Shown: piece after piece, positions 7,166 through 14,001 of the stretch
Numbering within the stretch: position 1 is the first letter of the stretch
How the letters are laid out: the number at the start of each line of letters is the position of its first letter
DNA from: ZLKRG46 sp032117915
Lineage (GTDB): Bacteria; Bacteroidota; Ignavibacteria; Kapaibacteriales; Kapaibacteriaceae
Direction: 5' to 3'
Length of the DNA stretch: 25,014 nt
Assembly: GCA_032117915.1 (NCBI GenBank)
Contig: JAULYI010000088.1
Span: 1 to 25,014 of the forward strand
The notes under the pieces: model-generated
What the model was told of the DNA's origin: nothing
The model's input: the letters and a program-made list of their open reading frames with translations, nothing else
Databases searched by the model: none
Translations under genes and position numbers: made by a program

Positions 7166-8551
7166 ATGAAGGCCCTGTCACGAATGTTGATCGTACTCGC
7201 GAGCATTGTTGTCGCCACCACGATCGTAACGGCACAGGACGTCATGGTGCCGTTTGACGTTGAGACGAAGGTCGTGACCTACAATGCCACGATGGAGAAG
7301 CAGCTGGGACTGTTTCCGGACGTCGCCGAGCTTGTCGAAGCTCGGATATGGATGTCTCCGGATTCGGTCTATACGCTTGAGATATCGTCCGGTATGGGTG
7401 ACCGCTTTGTACGCTCACGTCGTACGCTCACGCGCGAGCAGGTTCTGGACATTCAAACACGATTTACGTCCGCTCGACGCTCCCGGCTGCAGACAATTGG
7501 TCTAGATCAGTCCGGACGTCCGACCGTCCTTTGGACCACAACCTTGCTGGGAACGGCCTACTATGGAACGGCATTCGGTCTGGTGGCCTTCGGCAATTCG
7601 TTCGGTGAAAGTCCGGTGACGTCGGCCTTACCATATCTCTTTGCAGGATCCGCCGGATATCTGATACCGTATCTGCTTACCAAGAACGCTACCGTGACGC
7701 ACGGCGATGCCGTACTGATGCAGAATGCGTTGGTGCAGGGCATTGGTATTGGCTGGGGGCTTACGAGCGTGATCCTTGGCGACAAGATCGTTGACGGCGA
7801 TAACTATCGTGTTGGATTCGGGCTGTCGATCCTGACCGGTATCGGCGGTACCGTGGCAGCGTACAAGTTCTCTCGTAGCCACAATCTTGCCGTTGGCCAT
7901 GCCGACGTTATCGGCACATCCTCTCTGTTTGGCGGATTGACCGGATTGATGACGGCATTCACCGTGCTGGGAAGTACGGATTTTACGGGCAGTGAATGGG
8001 TTCGCATCATTCCTGCAAGCGCGCTTGTGGGATCGGCTGCCGGCGTCTTGCTCGGACATGCAGCGGCAAAGGCCCAGCCATACTCCGCCGGTGATGCCGA
8101 CGTTTACCGTCTGAGCGGACTGATCGGGGCTGCCCTGCCTGCCAGTATAGCGGCGGCTGCTTCGTTCACGGGTGATCCCGAGATCGTTACTGCTTTGACG
8201 GCCGTGACCACCGTGGCAGGCCTCTATGTTGGCGACAGACTTGTGCTGGGTAAGGACTATTCGGCGGAAGAGGGTAACTACATTTCGCTGGGCACCGTTG
8301 GTGGGGCACTCATCGGTCTTGGCTTAGCCGTTATGGCGGATGCCAGCGAATACTTCCCGTTGATGGTGCTGGGCGGAGGTGCTGCTGGATTTGCACTTAC
8401 GCAGAACAGCTTTTCAGGTGACGCTCGCACGCGTGCCCGCTCCATGGGTAGTCTCGATCTGGACTGGCATCTGAATCCGTCGGCACCGTTCATGGCTAAG
8501 GCCATGCAGGGCGTATCCGTTCCGTTTATCGGCTTGAGCGGTCGATTCTAA
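7166..8551 (+). CDS. secreted Gly/Ala-rich internal-repeat protein, unknown function
   Basis: The protein (461 aa) has a Sec signal peptide ending TIVTAQ (about residue 24) and a mixed N-terminal domain to about residue 118. Four or so repeats of roughly 60 residues then follow to about residue 417. Related segments are HGDAVLMQNALVQGIGIGWG (179-198), VGHADVIGTSSLFGGLTGLM (243-262), SAGDADVYRLSGLIGAALPA (307-326) and SAEEGNYISLGTVGGALIGL (366-385). Between them lie Gly-rich hydrophobic stretches such as VGSAAGVLLGH and LGGGAAGFAL. It ends in Phe, as many outer-membrane proteins do. GGAG seven bases before the ATG supports the start. I do not recognise the family; membrane association is an inference from composition. 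It follows ald by 60 bases, and its last 26 bases overlap the convergent permease gene. Confidence 0.85.
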   Translation: MKALSRMLIVLASIVVATTIVTAQDVMVPFDVETKVVTYNATMEKQLGLFPDVAELVEARIWMSPDSVYTLEISSGMGDRFVRSRRTLTREQVLDIQTRFTSARRSRLQTIGLDQSGRPTVLWTTTLLGTAYYGTAFGLVAFGNSFGESPVTSALPYLFAGSAGYLIPYLLTKNATVTHGDAVLMQNALVQGIGIGWGLTSVILGDKIVDGDNYRVGFGLSILTGIGGTVAAYKFSRSHNLAVGHADVIGTSSLFGGLTGLMTAFTVLGSTDFTGSEWVRIIPASALVGSAAGVLLGHAAAKAQPYSAGDADVYRLSGLIGAALPASIAAAASFTGDPEIVTALTAVTTVAGLYVGDRLVLGKDYSAEEGNYISLGTVGGALIGLGLAVMADASEYFPLMVLGGGAAGFALTQNSFSGDARTRARSMGSLDLDWHLNPSAPFMAKAMQGVSVPFIGLSGRF

Positions 8552-9494
8552 TAATGGTCATCACGCCGATGGCGACGACCCCTACGCAGAACAGCAGAAG
8601 CTCGATGGACGGACGCAGGACATAGAGCGCACCAAGGAACTGCACGACGATGATGGCCTGCAGCAGTAGGGCGATATGGAGCCGATGCAGCTTGCTTGCA
8701 ACCCAAGCGCCAAACGGCGCCATAAAGAGTACCACAGGAGCCGCCGCCAGCCAAGCCTGGGTCTCGATCAACCCGATGTCGGCCATCACTGCGCCATGCA
8801 ATGCAGAGCCACACAGGGTGAGGATACTCATCAGCACGACCGATGAGGGCGTTGCCACTTTCTCGCTCAGCCCATAGCGCAGCGTGACAACGCAGAACGT
8901 GAAGATGTCGATGCCGTTACCAACGACCGACGTGATGAGGCCTCCGACAAGGCCGGTGATGATCAGCTGCGAAACGTCCGAACGCGTAAGCACGTCCGGC
9001 AGACGATCCACCACCGTACGGTTAGGATCGCGGTTAAGACGCCACAGGCCGATACCGAAGGCAAGCCAGGCCGATACGAAGAAGAGCTTGGTGACGACCG
9101 GTTCCATAAGCGGCACGATCGTATAGGTGCCGACGAGTAGGCCCACCATGCCGCCAATGGCCGGGAACACCACTACGCGTCCATCGATGGGGATGCGGCG
9201 TCCGATGATGAGCGCCGACGCGCTGACCATGCCCACACTCTGGATCATGAAGGAAAAGTTCCGGGCTGCGTCGGGTGGGATCTTCAACAGCAGGGTGAAC
9301 ACGGGATAGGCCACAGCACCTCCGCCTTCGGCGCTAGCGCCCGAGATGAAGGCTCCGCCGACCATCGTTACCGCTGCCGGCCACCATGACGTCATGATGT
9401 CTGCAAGGCCTATACCGGATTGTGCAAGCAGCAAGCACCATGTTGCAGCAAGCACCACGACGATAACCAGCCACAATCGAAGGTCACGCATCAT
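8526..9494 (-). CDS. TauE/SafE-family (TSUP) permease
   Basis: The protein (322 aa) is strongly hydrophobic with about eight to nine helices. It has the family layout of two related halves: GGAFISGASAEGGGAVAYPV near the start and GLVGGLITSVVGNGIDIFTF at mid-protein. This family moves sulfite, sulfonates or other small organic anions across the inner membrane; the substrate here is unknown. I took the first of two adjacent ATGs (9494 and 9491). Longer N-terminal versions run antisense-like through the upstream gene and lack hydrophobic character. The start overlaps the end of the small coiled-coil gene by about ten bases, so the two are coupled. It is the third gene of a leftward unit, and its tail overlaps the convergent secreted-repeat gene by 26 bases. 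Confidence 0.88.
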   Translation of the reverse strand: MMRDLRLWLVIVVVLAATWCLLLAQSGIGLADIMTSWWPAAVTMVGGAFISGASAEGGGAVAYPVFTLLLKIPPDAARNFSFMIQSVGMVSASALIIGRRIPIDGRVVVFPAIGGMVGLLVGTYTIVPLMEPVVTKLFFVSAWLAFGIGLWRLNRDPNRTVVDRLPDVLTRSDVSQLIITGLVGGLITSVVGNGIDIFTFCVVTLRYGLSEKVATPSSVVLMSILTLCGSALHGAVMADIGLIETQAWLAAAPVVLFMAPFGAWVASKLHRLHIALLLQAIIVVQFLGALYVLRPSIELLLFCVGVVAIGVMTIIRIDRSSR

Positions 9495-9735
9495 CACCGA
9501 CCAGTCGCTTGAGGTAGGCAATGATGGCATTCTGATTCGCGATGATGCGATGCTGATTACTCTTGATCTCGCCCTGATTATCAATGATCGTCGATGTGGC
9601 TGCGGTGAGAGCAGCATGTGATTCGGCAATGAAGCGCTGGTTCTCGCTTAGAAACTCCTGCGACTGTGCCAGCCGCTCCTGCGACTGCGTCACCATGCGC
9701 ATGATCGCTTCTGCGTCTAACGTCTGTTCAGCCAT
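9484..9735 (-). CDS. small heptad-repeat coiled-coil protein, 83 aa
   Basis: Residues 16-78 divide exactly into nine heptads, each ending in Leu or Ile: TQSQERL, AQSQEFL, SENQRFI, AESHAAL, TAATSTI, IDNQGEI, KSNQHRI, IANQNAI, IAYLKRL. Asn/Gln recurs next to the hydrophobic positions. This predicts one uninterrupted helix about 9 nm long that oligomerises as a coiled coil. It has no signal peptide or membrane segment, so it is probably cytoplasmic. The gene starts 12 bases after the HTH gene and overlaps the permease start. No known family is recognised; an adaptor or oligomerisation role linking its two neighbours is inference only. Confidence 0.8.
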   Translation of the reverse strand: MAEQTLDAEAIMRMVTQSQERLAQSQEFLSENQRFIAESHAALTAATSTIIDNQGEIKSNQHRIIANQNAIIAYLKRLVGDDA

Positions 9736-9747
9736 GCTATGCTCCGG

Positions 9748-10251
9748 TTATCGTGTTGTGGATGTCTTGCGTTGTCGTCCCTGCCGCTCCAACCGTCGTC
9801 GTACGACATTGACATTGTTCATCGAGAGCAGCTCATCCAGTTCCACCCGCAGCATCGGCGGAAGAGCCTCTGTTGACTGTTGTGCTGCACGGATCAGGCG
9901 TCCCACATGCTGCGATGTGTACTCCACGTCGAACAGTCGCTTGATCACGTGCTGCGCATCCGCAATCCGCCACGAGGAGTGCTCGTAGCCGTAGGCCGTG
10001 GGGTCATCACGGAGGAGTGCCGACAGCATCAGACGGTGTCTGGCCGAGAGTCGCGCCGGCGCACCGGTTCGCGGACGTGCCGACAGGGCATCTTCGCCGG
10101 TCGACCGGGCGGCCGACAGCCACGTGCTCACGGCAGCACGCGACACGCTGAGCGCCTGCGCAATGTCACAAGCGCGCCAGCCGCGCTGATGCAGCTGCCA
10201 GGCGCGCTTGCGGCGGCGTTCCATGATGCGTCGTTGCGGCGAAACAACCAT
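9748..10251 (-). CDS. orphan IS630-type HTH protein without transposase catalytic domain
   Basis: This 167-residue basic protein contains a homeodomain-like helix-turn-helix (about 14-46, RRKRAWQLHQRGWRACDIAQ then ALSVSRAAVSTWLSAA). A linker GEDALSARPRTGAPARLS follows, then a second winged-helix-like part (about 68-122, ending YTSQHVGRLIRAA). That order is the N-terminal DNA-binding module of IS630/Tc1-type transposases. The DDE nuclease domain that should follow is absent. Instead there is a 45-residue tail with a basic end, RRRLERQGRQRKTSTTR. No insertion-sequence ends were seen. It heads the unit with the coiled-coil and permease genes, and a 19-base inverted repeat begins at its start codon. 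It could be a domesticated regulator or a decaying transposase; the clean gene context favours the former. Confidence 0.82.
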   Translation of the reverse strand: MVVSPQRRIMERRRKRAWQLHQRGWRACDIAQALSVSRAAVSTWLSAARSTGEDALSARPRTGAPARLSARHRLMLSALLRDDPTAYGYEHSSWRIADAQHVIKRLFDVEYTSQHVGRLIRAAQQSTEALPPMLRVELDELLSMNNVNVVRRRLERQGRQRKTSTTR

Positions 10252-10269
10252 GGACGCAAACTACGTCCA
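10251..10269. promoter_or_regulatory. possible operator: TGGACG-N7-CGTCCA inverted repeat
   Basis: A perfect six-base inverted repeat with a seven-base centre starts at the first base of the HTH gene and extends upstream. Its centre, on the minus strand, is TAGTTTG, one base short of the TAnnTTTG promoter element and about six bases before the ATG. The position suits autorepression, or repression of the divergent paaN gene, by the HTH protein. Confidence 0.4.
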
Positions 10270-10308
10270 ACGGGCGTTCTCACGCACACCGCGGCACGCC
10301 CGAATGGC

Positions 10309-10316
10309 TAATTTTG
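10309..10316 (+). promoter_or_regulatory. predicted promoter -7 element for paaN
   Basis: TAATTTTG is an exact TAnnTTTG match, 25 bases before the paaN ATG. It implies a short leader of about 19 bases with no clear Shine-Dalgarno. I see no good -33 TTG at the expected distance, so strength is uncertain and an activator may be needed. Confidence 0.45.
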
Positions 10317-10341
10317 CAGCGCATCACTAACTGAGAACACC

Positions 10342-12018
10342 ATGCACATCACAGAGCTCATCGACAGACACCGCGAGACCCTTGCCGCAGCAACCGCAGC
10401 GAACGCAAATCGCACATTCTTCGCTCACTGGCCAGAGGCACCGAGCGGAAAGATCTACGGCGAAACGGCCAATGCCGACGGTGAAGCAGCCTTCAAGGCG
10501 CAGCTTGGCCAGCCGTTCACACGGCTAACGCAGCATGCGGAGGATGGTCACGCAGGCGTTGAAGCATCACCCTTTGGTTTCACCCTTGGCGTGACATATC
10601 CGACGTCGTCCGTTGACAGACTCGTGAACCATGCATCGGCAGCACAAACAGTTTGGCAGGCACTGACGCCTGATGCTCGTGCAGCAGTCCTGATCGAGGC
10701 ATTGGAGCAGGGGGCAAAGCATTTCTTTGAGATCAGCTATGCTACGATGCATACGACGGGCCAGGGTTTTGTGATGGCCTTCCAGTCTTCGGGTCCTCAC
10801 GCCTTCGACCGTGCGCTTGAGGCCGTCGCCATGGGCCATATGGCTCAGTCGAGCGTTGCTACGGACGTGATGTGGACGAAGCCGATGGGTAAGTTCGACG
10901 TGTCGATCGCCAAGACCTTCCGCGTCGTTCCGAAGGGTATAAACTTGGTGATCGGCTGCTCGACATTCCCGGTGTGGAACACCGTTCCCGGCATGTTCGC
11001 CGGTCTGGTGACGGGCAATGCCGTCATCGTCAAGCCTCACCCCGGTGCCGTCTATCCCATCGCTATCGTCGTTGGCGTCGTTCAGCACGTCTTGCAGCAG
11101 TGTGGCCTTGACCCCATGATCTGTCAGCTCGCCGTTGACACGTTTGAGAAGCCGGCTACGCTTGACCTTGTGCAGCACCCGGCTGTTCGCGTCATTGACT
11201 ACACCGGTGGCCCGCATTTTGGATCAATCGTTGAGCGCGAAGCGGCAGCCCACGGGAAGGTTGTCTTCACCGAGAAGGCCGGTGTGAATACGGTCATTCT
11301 TGACTCGACGGACAACATCGACAAGACGATGAGCAACCTTGCGTTCTCGCTGTCGCTCTACGGCGGTCAGATGTGCACGGCGCCGCAGAACATCTTCATC
11401 CCGCGCGACGGAATGCTGGTGAACGGTGAGCGCATGAGCGTCGAGGACGTTACGCTGAAGCTCCGTGAGCATATCGACGCCCTGGTCGGCAATGAAAAGG
11501 CGGGGCCAAGCACGGTGGGAACCATCCAGAATGCCGCTACGCTCTCCCGTGTGTGGGAGGCTCAAGGACTGGGTCTTCCCGTCGTCCGTGAGAGTGCGCC
11601 GCTGCCGCAGCCGGGCTTTGCCGACGCGCGCAGCGTGTCTCCGCTGGTGCTCCGCACGGATAAGACGCGCGTAGACATCTACGAGCGGGAGTGGTTTGGA
11701 CCGATCAGCTTCGTCATCACCGTGGACAGCTTCGAGGATGCCCTCGGCCACGTCGTGCGCAGCGTGCGCGAACACGGCGCTCTTACCTCGTTGGTCTATT
11801 GCACGGACGCAGACAAGATGCAGCAGGCAGAGGATGCCATCATTGCCTCCGGTGCGCCTGTGGCCTTCAACTTTAACAGTTTCGTCTGGGTTAACCAGTC
11901 CGCCGCCTTCTCCGACTTCCACGGTGCAGGCTGCAACCCCGCCGGTAACGCCACGTTCGCCGACTGGTCCTTCGTGACCAATCGCTACAATGTCGTCGGC
12001 GTTCGTAAGCAGGCGTGA
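10342..12018 (+). CDS. paaN: PaaN-type aldehyde dehydrogenase (phenylacetate degradation family)
   Basis: The protein (558 aa) is an aldehyde dehydrogenase of the PaaN type that lacks a C-terminal MaoC-like hydratase, unlike the roughly 680-residue bifunctional PaaZ. It shows the NAD(P)-site strand GNAVIVKPHP (225-234, Lys231), the general-base Glu311 in FTEKAGVN and the catalytic Cys345 in GGQMCTAPQN. The N-terminal region carries the TFFAHWPEAPSGKIYGE stretch seen in this subfamily. The expected role is oxidation of a ring-cleavage semialdehyde or another CoA-linked or aromatic aldehyde. No other paa genes are present in the window, so the substrate is open. It is transcribed alone, divergent from the HTH gene, and ends at a composite palindromic element that may end transcription. 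Confidence 0.88.
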   Translation: MHITELIDRHRETLAAATAANANRTFFAHWPEAPSGKIYGETANADGEAAFKAQLGQPFTRLTQHAEDGHAGVEASPFGFTLGVTYPTSSVDRLVNHASAAQTVWQALTPDARAAVLIEALEQGAKHFFEISYATMHTTGQGFVMAFQSSGPHAFDRALEAVAMGHMAQSSVATDVMWTKPMGKFDVSIAKTFRVVPKGINLVIGCSTFPVWNTVPGMFAGLVTGNAVIVKPHPGAVYPIAIVVGVVQHVLQQCGLDPMICQLAVDTFEKPATLDLVQHPAVRVIDYTGGPHFGSIVEREAAAHGKVVFTEKAGVNTVILDSTDNIDKTMSNLAFSLSLYGGQMCTAPQNIFIPRDGMLVNGERMSVEDVTLKLREHIDALVGNEKAGPSTVGTIQNAATLSRVWEAQGLGLPVVRESAPLPQPGFADARSVSPLVLRTDKTRVDIYEREWFGPISFVITVDSFEDALGHVVRSVREHGALTSLVYCTDADKMQQAEDAIIASGAPVAFNFNSFVWVNQSAAFSDFHGAGCNPAGNATFADWSFVTNRYNVVGVRKQA

Positions 12019-12122
12019 TAACCCACGACTTTAGTCGTGGGTGCGAAAGGGCGAAAAGGGTCTCACGTAATGTGGAAGTCCTTTTCGCCTTTTCGCGTTT
12101 CCCGGGCTGAAGCCCGGGGTTA
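12019..12122. repeat. composite palindromic (REP/MITE-like) element
   Basis: Between convergent genes lie three palindromes in 104 bases. The first is a nine-base stem, ACCCACGAC/GTCGTGGGT, with a TTTA loop (12021-12042). The second is a long inverted repeat with 17-base arms at 12043-12059 and 12080-12096, matching at 16 of 17 positions around a 20-base loop. The third is CCCGGGCT/AGCCCGGG with a two-base loop (12101-12118). The outer ends are TAACCC (12019-12024) and GGGTTA (12117-12122), so the element as a whole has inverted ends. The right end provides the TAA stop of the convergent lyase gene. It may also act as a two-way terminator. Confidence 0.75.
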
Positions 12123-13256
12123 GTTCCGCAGTGCCTGCTTCACGTCGTTCAGCAGGTCGTCCACATCTTCGATGCCGACGCTCAGGCGGACCAGGCCGTC
12201 GGTGACGCCAAGGCGTTCGCGTTGGTCTTTCGGGATGGAGCCATGGGTCATGCTCACGGGGTGGCATACAAGGGATTCAACGCCCCCTAATGACTCGGCG
12301 AGCGTGAAGAGCTTGAGGGCCGAGGTGAACGATTTGGCGCGTTCGAGGGAGCCAAGCTCCACGGATATCATGCCGCCGAACCCCGACATCTGGCTCTTAG
12401 CCAGCTCATGCTGTGGATGGGACGGCAGGCCGGGATAGTAAACATGGTTGACGCCGGAATGCTGCTCCAGCCATTCGGCGATGCGCTGGGCATTGGACGC
12501 GTGGCGATCCATGCGCACGTGCAGAGTCTTAGCGGAACGAAGGCAGAGCCAGCATTCCATGGGGCCGGGGACGGCGCCGATGGCATTCTGTAGAAACTGT
12601 ATCTGCTCGGCTAGGTGCTGGTGGCGCGTGGCAACGATACCGTGGACGAGGTCGCTATGTCCGCCCAAGTACTTTGTAGCCGAGTGCAGTACGATATCGG
12701 CACCCAACGTCAGCGGTCGCTGGAAATAGGGCGACGCAAACGTGTTGTCGACAACCATGATGGCTCCGATCCTTGCCGAGATGGTGGCCACAGCGCGCAA
12801 ATCGGTGATGGTCATCATCGGATTCGTTGGCGTCTCCGTATAGATCATCTTCGTCTGCGGCGTGACGGCAGCCTCAATGTTCGCCATGTCCCGCATATCA
12901 ACAAAGCTGAACGTCAATCCATAGCGTGACAGGACCTTCATTGCCAGGCGATAGGTCCCGCCATACATGTCTTCGGCCATGATCACGTGATCACCGGCAT
13001 TCAGCAGACGCATGATGGTATCGACCGCTGCCAGCCCCGAACCGAACGCATAGGCAGCCACACCTTCTTCGAGAGCTGCCAGACAAGTTTCCCAGCGGGA
13101 CCGTGTAGGGTTCTGCGTTCGGGCATACTCCCAACCTTTATGCTGTCCGATCGCCTCCTGCGCATAGGTACTGGTCTGGTAAAGGGGCACGGTCACAGCG
13201 CCGGTGAGCTCGTCGGGCTCCTGCCCGATGTGGATGGCCTTGGTCGAGAACTGCAT
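12120..13256 (-). CDS. metB: cystathionine gamma-synthase / gamma-lyase family enzyme
   Basis: This PLP enzyme of the Cys/Met metabolism family makes or breaks cystathionine. The start MQFSTKAIHIGQEPDELTGA matches the family; the longer frame adds 20 residues that overlap the promoter region. The 378-residue protein has the neighbouring-subunit residues in EYARTQNPTR (43-52), the stacking Tyr98 in EDMYGGT, Asp170 in VVDNTFASPY and the Schiff-base Lys195 in SATKYLGGHSD. The segment SLGGVESLVCHP is compatible with both synthase (MetB) and lyase, so the direction cannot be fixed. The gene is monocistronic, and its TAA stop comes from the adjoining palindromic element. Confidence 0.92.
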   Translation of the reverse strand: MQFSTKAIHIGQEPDELTGAVTVPLYQTSTYAQEAIGQHKGWEYARTQNPTRSRWETCLAALEEGVAAYAFGSGLAAVDTIMRLLNAGDHVIMAEDMYGGTYRLAMKVLSRYGLTFSFVDMRDMANIEAAVTPQTKMIYTETPTNPMMTITDLRAVATISARIGAIMVVDNTFASPYFQRPLTLGADIVLHSATKYLGGHSDLVHGIVATRHQHLAEQIQFLQNAIGAVPGPMECWLCLRSAKTLHVRMDRHASNAQRIAEWLEQHSGVNHVYYPGLPSHPQHELAKSQMSGFGGMISVELGSLERAKSFTSALKLFTLAESLGGVESLVCHPVSMTHGSIPKDQRERLGVTDGLVRLSVGIEDVDDLLNDVKQALRN

Positions 13257-13277
13257 GGTGATGATCGCGGATTGAAC

Positions 13278-13313
13278 GTAAAACAAAACAACCGATGCAT
13301 GGGCATCGGTTGT
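13278..13313 (-). terminator. predicted intrinsic terminator of the small T9SS cargo gene
   Basis: On the minus strand a perfect ten-base stem, ACAACCGATG/CATCGGTTGT, with a six-base loop (13313-13288) is followed by TTTTGTTTT. It lies about 45 bases after the stop of the leftward 183-residue gene. Only half the stem is GC. The same palindrome fills the spacer of the putative downstream promoter, so an operator role is an alternative. Confidence 0.5.
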
Positions 13314-13316
13314 CAA
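13284..13316 (-). promoter_or_regulatory. possible promoter of the cystathionine enzyme gene
   Basis: On the minus strand, TTG (13316-13314) and TTGTTTTG (13291-13284) are 22 bases apart. The second differs from TAnnTTTG at one base. It would give a leader of about 20 bases before the ATG at 13256. The spacer is almost filled by a 26-base palindrome, described separately. Confidence 0.3.
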
Positions 13317-13358
13317 AGATCGTGATTATCGACGATATGGCGGGCGCAGCCGCTGCTG

Positions 13359-13910
13359 TTAGCGCGAGAGGTAGAACTTCTCGGCACGGCGGAAGTCAGC
13401 ACCTTGAACGATGCAGATATAGACGCCTTCGGGGAGGTCGTTGACCGGAGATGTGTACTCATGAGAGCCCCGTGCCACAGAACCCTTGTGAACATCCTGT
13501 ACCTTCTTGCCGAGCATGTTGTAAACGCCGACCTCGAGTTGGGACTCTTCTCGCTGTAACTCAACACGAACGGTCACGATGTCGCCCGAAGCACGCAGGG
13601 AGACGATTCGGCTGGCACCCGTCGCAGCATCGGCATCGCGAGCCACGGCAACGTTCTTGCCCGTGGGCTTGGCCTTTGCCAAGTCCTTACGGTGCATGGC
13701 ATCAAGCGTGGTCTCCATGGCTCCGTACACAGGCGTGCCATACTTCAGCAAGGCTGCAGCGCGCTTCTCGGCCGTTGCACGCTCGGCACGCGTCGTCGTC
13801 CTACGACTTCCGTCGGCAAGGGCCGAGGAGGTCATGACAACGCTTCCCAGCACCACGAGCATCGTGGCGAGAGAGATCATCCGGGCGATATGGAGGCTTG
13901 GCTGATACAT
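13359..13910 (-). CDS. small secreted protein with T9SS type A sorting domain
   Basis: The start at 13910 gives 183 residues and is supported by a strong promoter about 30 bases upstream; the longer frame would begin inside that promoter. MYQPSLHIARMISLATMLVV begins a signal peptide cleaved near SSALA (about residue 33). A charged linker of about 70 residues rich in Arg, Ala and Lys follows. The C-terminal T9SS sorting domain (about 105-183) has the usual series: VTVRVELQREESQLEVGVYN, MLGKKVQDVHKG, LPEGVYICIVQG, ending KFYLSR. T9SS cargo is moved across the outer membrane and the domain is removed or anchored at the surface. No catalytic domain is left between signal and sorting domain, so its job is unknown. 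Confidence 0.85.
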   Translation of the reverse strand: MYQPSLHIARMISLATMLVVLGSVVMTSSALADGSRRTTTRAERATAEKRAAALLKYGTPVYGAMETTLDAMHRKDLAKAKPTGKNVAVARDADAATGASRIVSLRASGDIVTVRVELQREESQLEVGVYNMLGKKVQDVHKGSVARGSHEYTSPVNDLPEGVYICIVQGADFRRAEKFYLSR

Positions 13911-13939
13911 GGTTGTCGGGATGTACCGTTGGTACGTCT

Positions 13940-13970
13940 CAAAGGTACGATGGAAAAAGTTCTCCGCCAA
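13940..13970 (-). promoter_or_regulatory. predicted promoter of the small T9SS cargo gene
   Basis: On the minus strand, TTG (13970-13968) is followed after 20 bases by TACCTTTG (13947-13940), an exact TAnnTTTG match with good spacing. The implied start near 13933 leaves about 23 untranslated bases before the ATG at 13910. A GTACC-GTT-GGTAC inverted repeat (13923-13935) covers the predicted transcription start and might be an operator. Confidence 0.55.
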
Positions 13971-14001
13971 CGACTTGGGTCAAGAGACGGGTTTTCACCG
14001 A

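Noticed and set aside
9748..10251. Complete IS630 insertion sequence
   Set aside because: Only the DNA-binding half is present. There is no DDE domain, and I saw no terminal inverted repeats or TA duplication around it.
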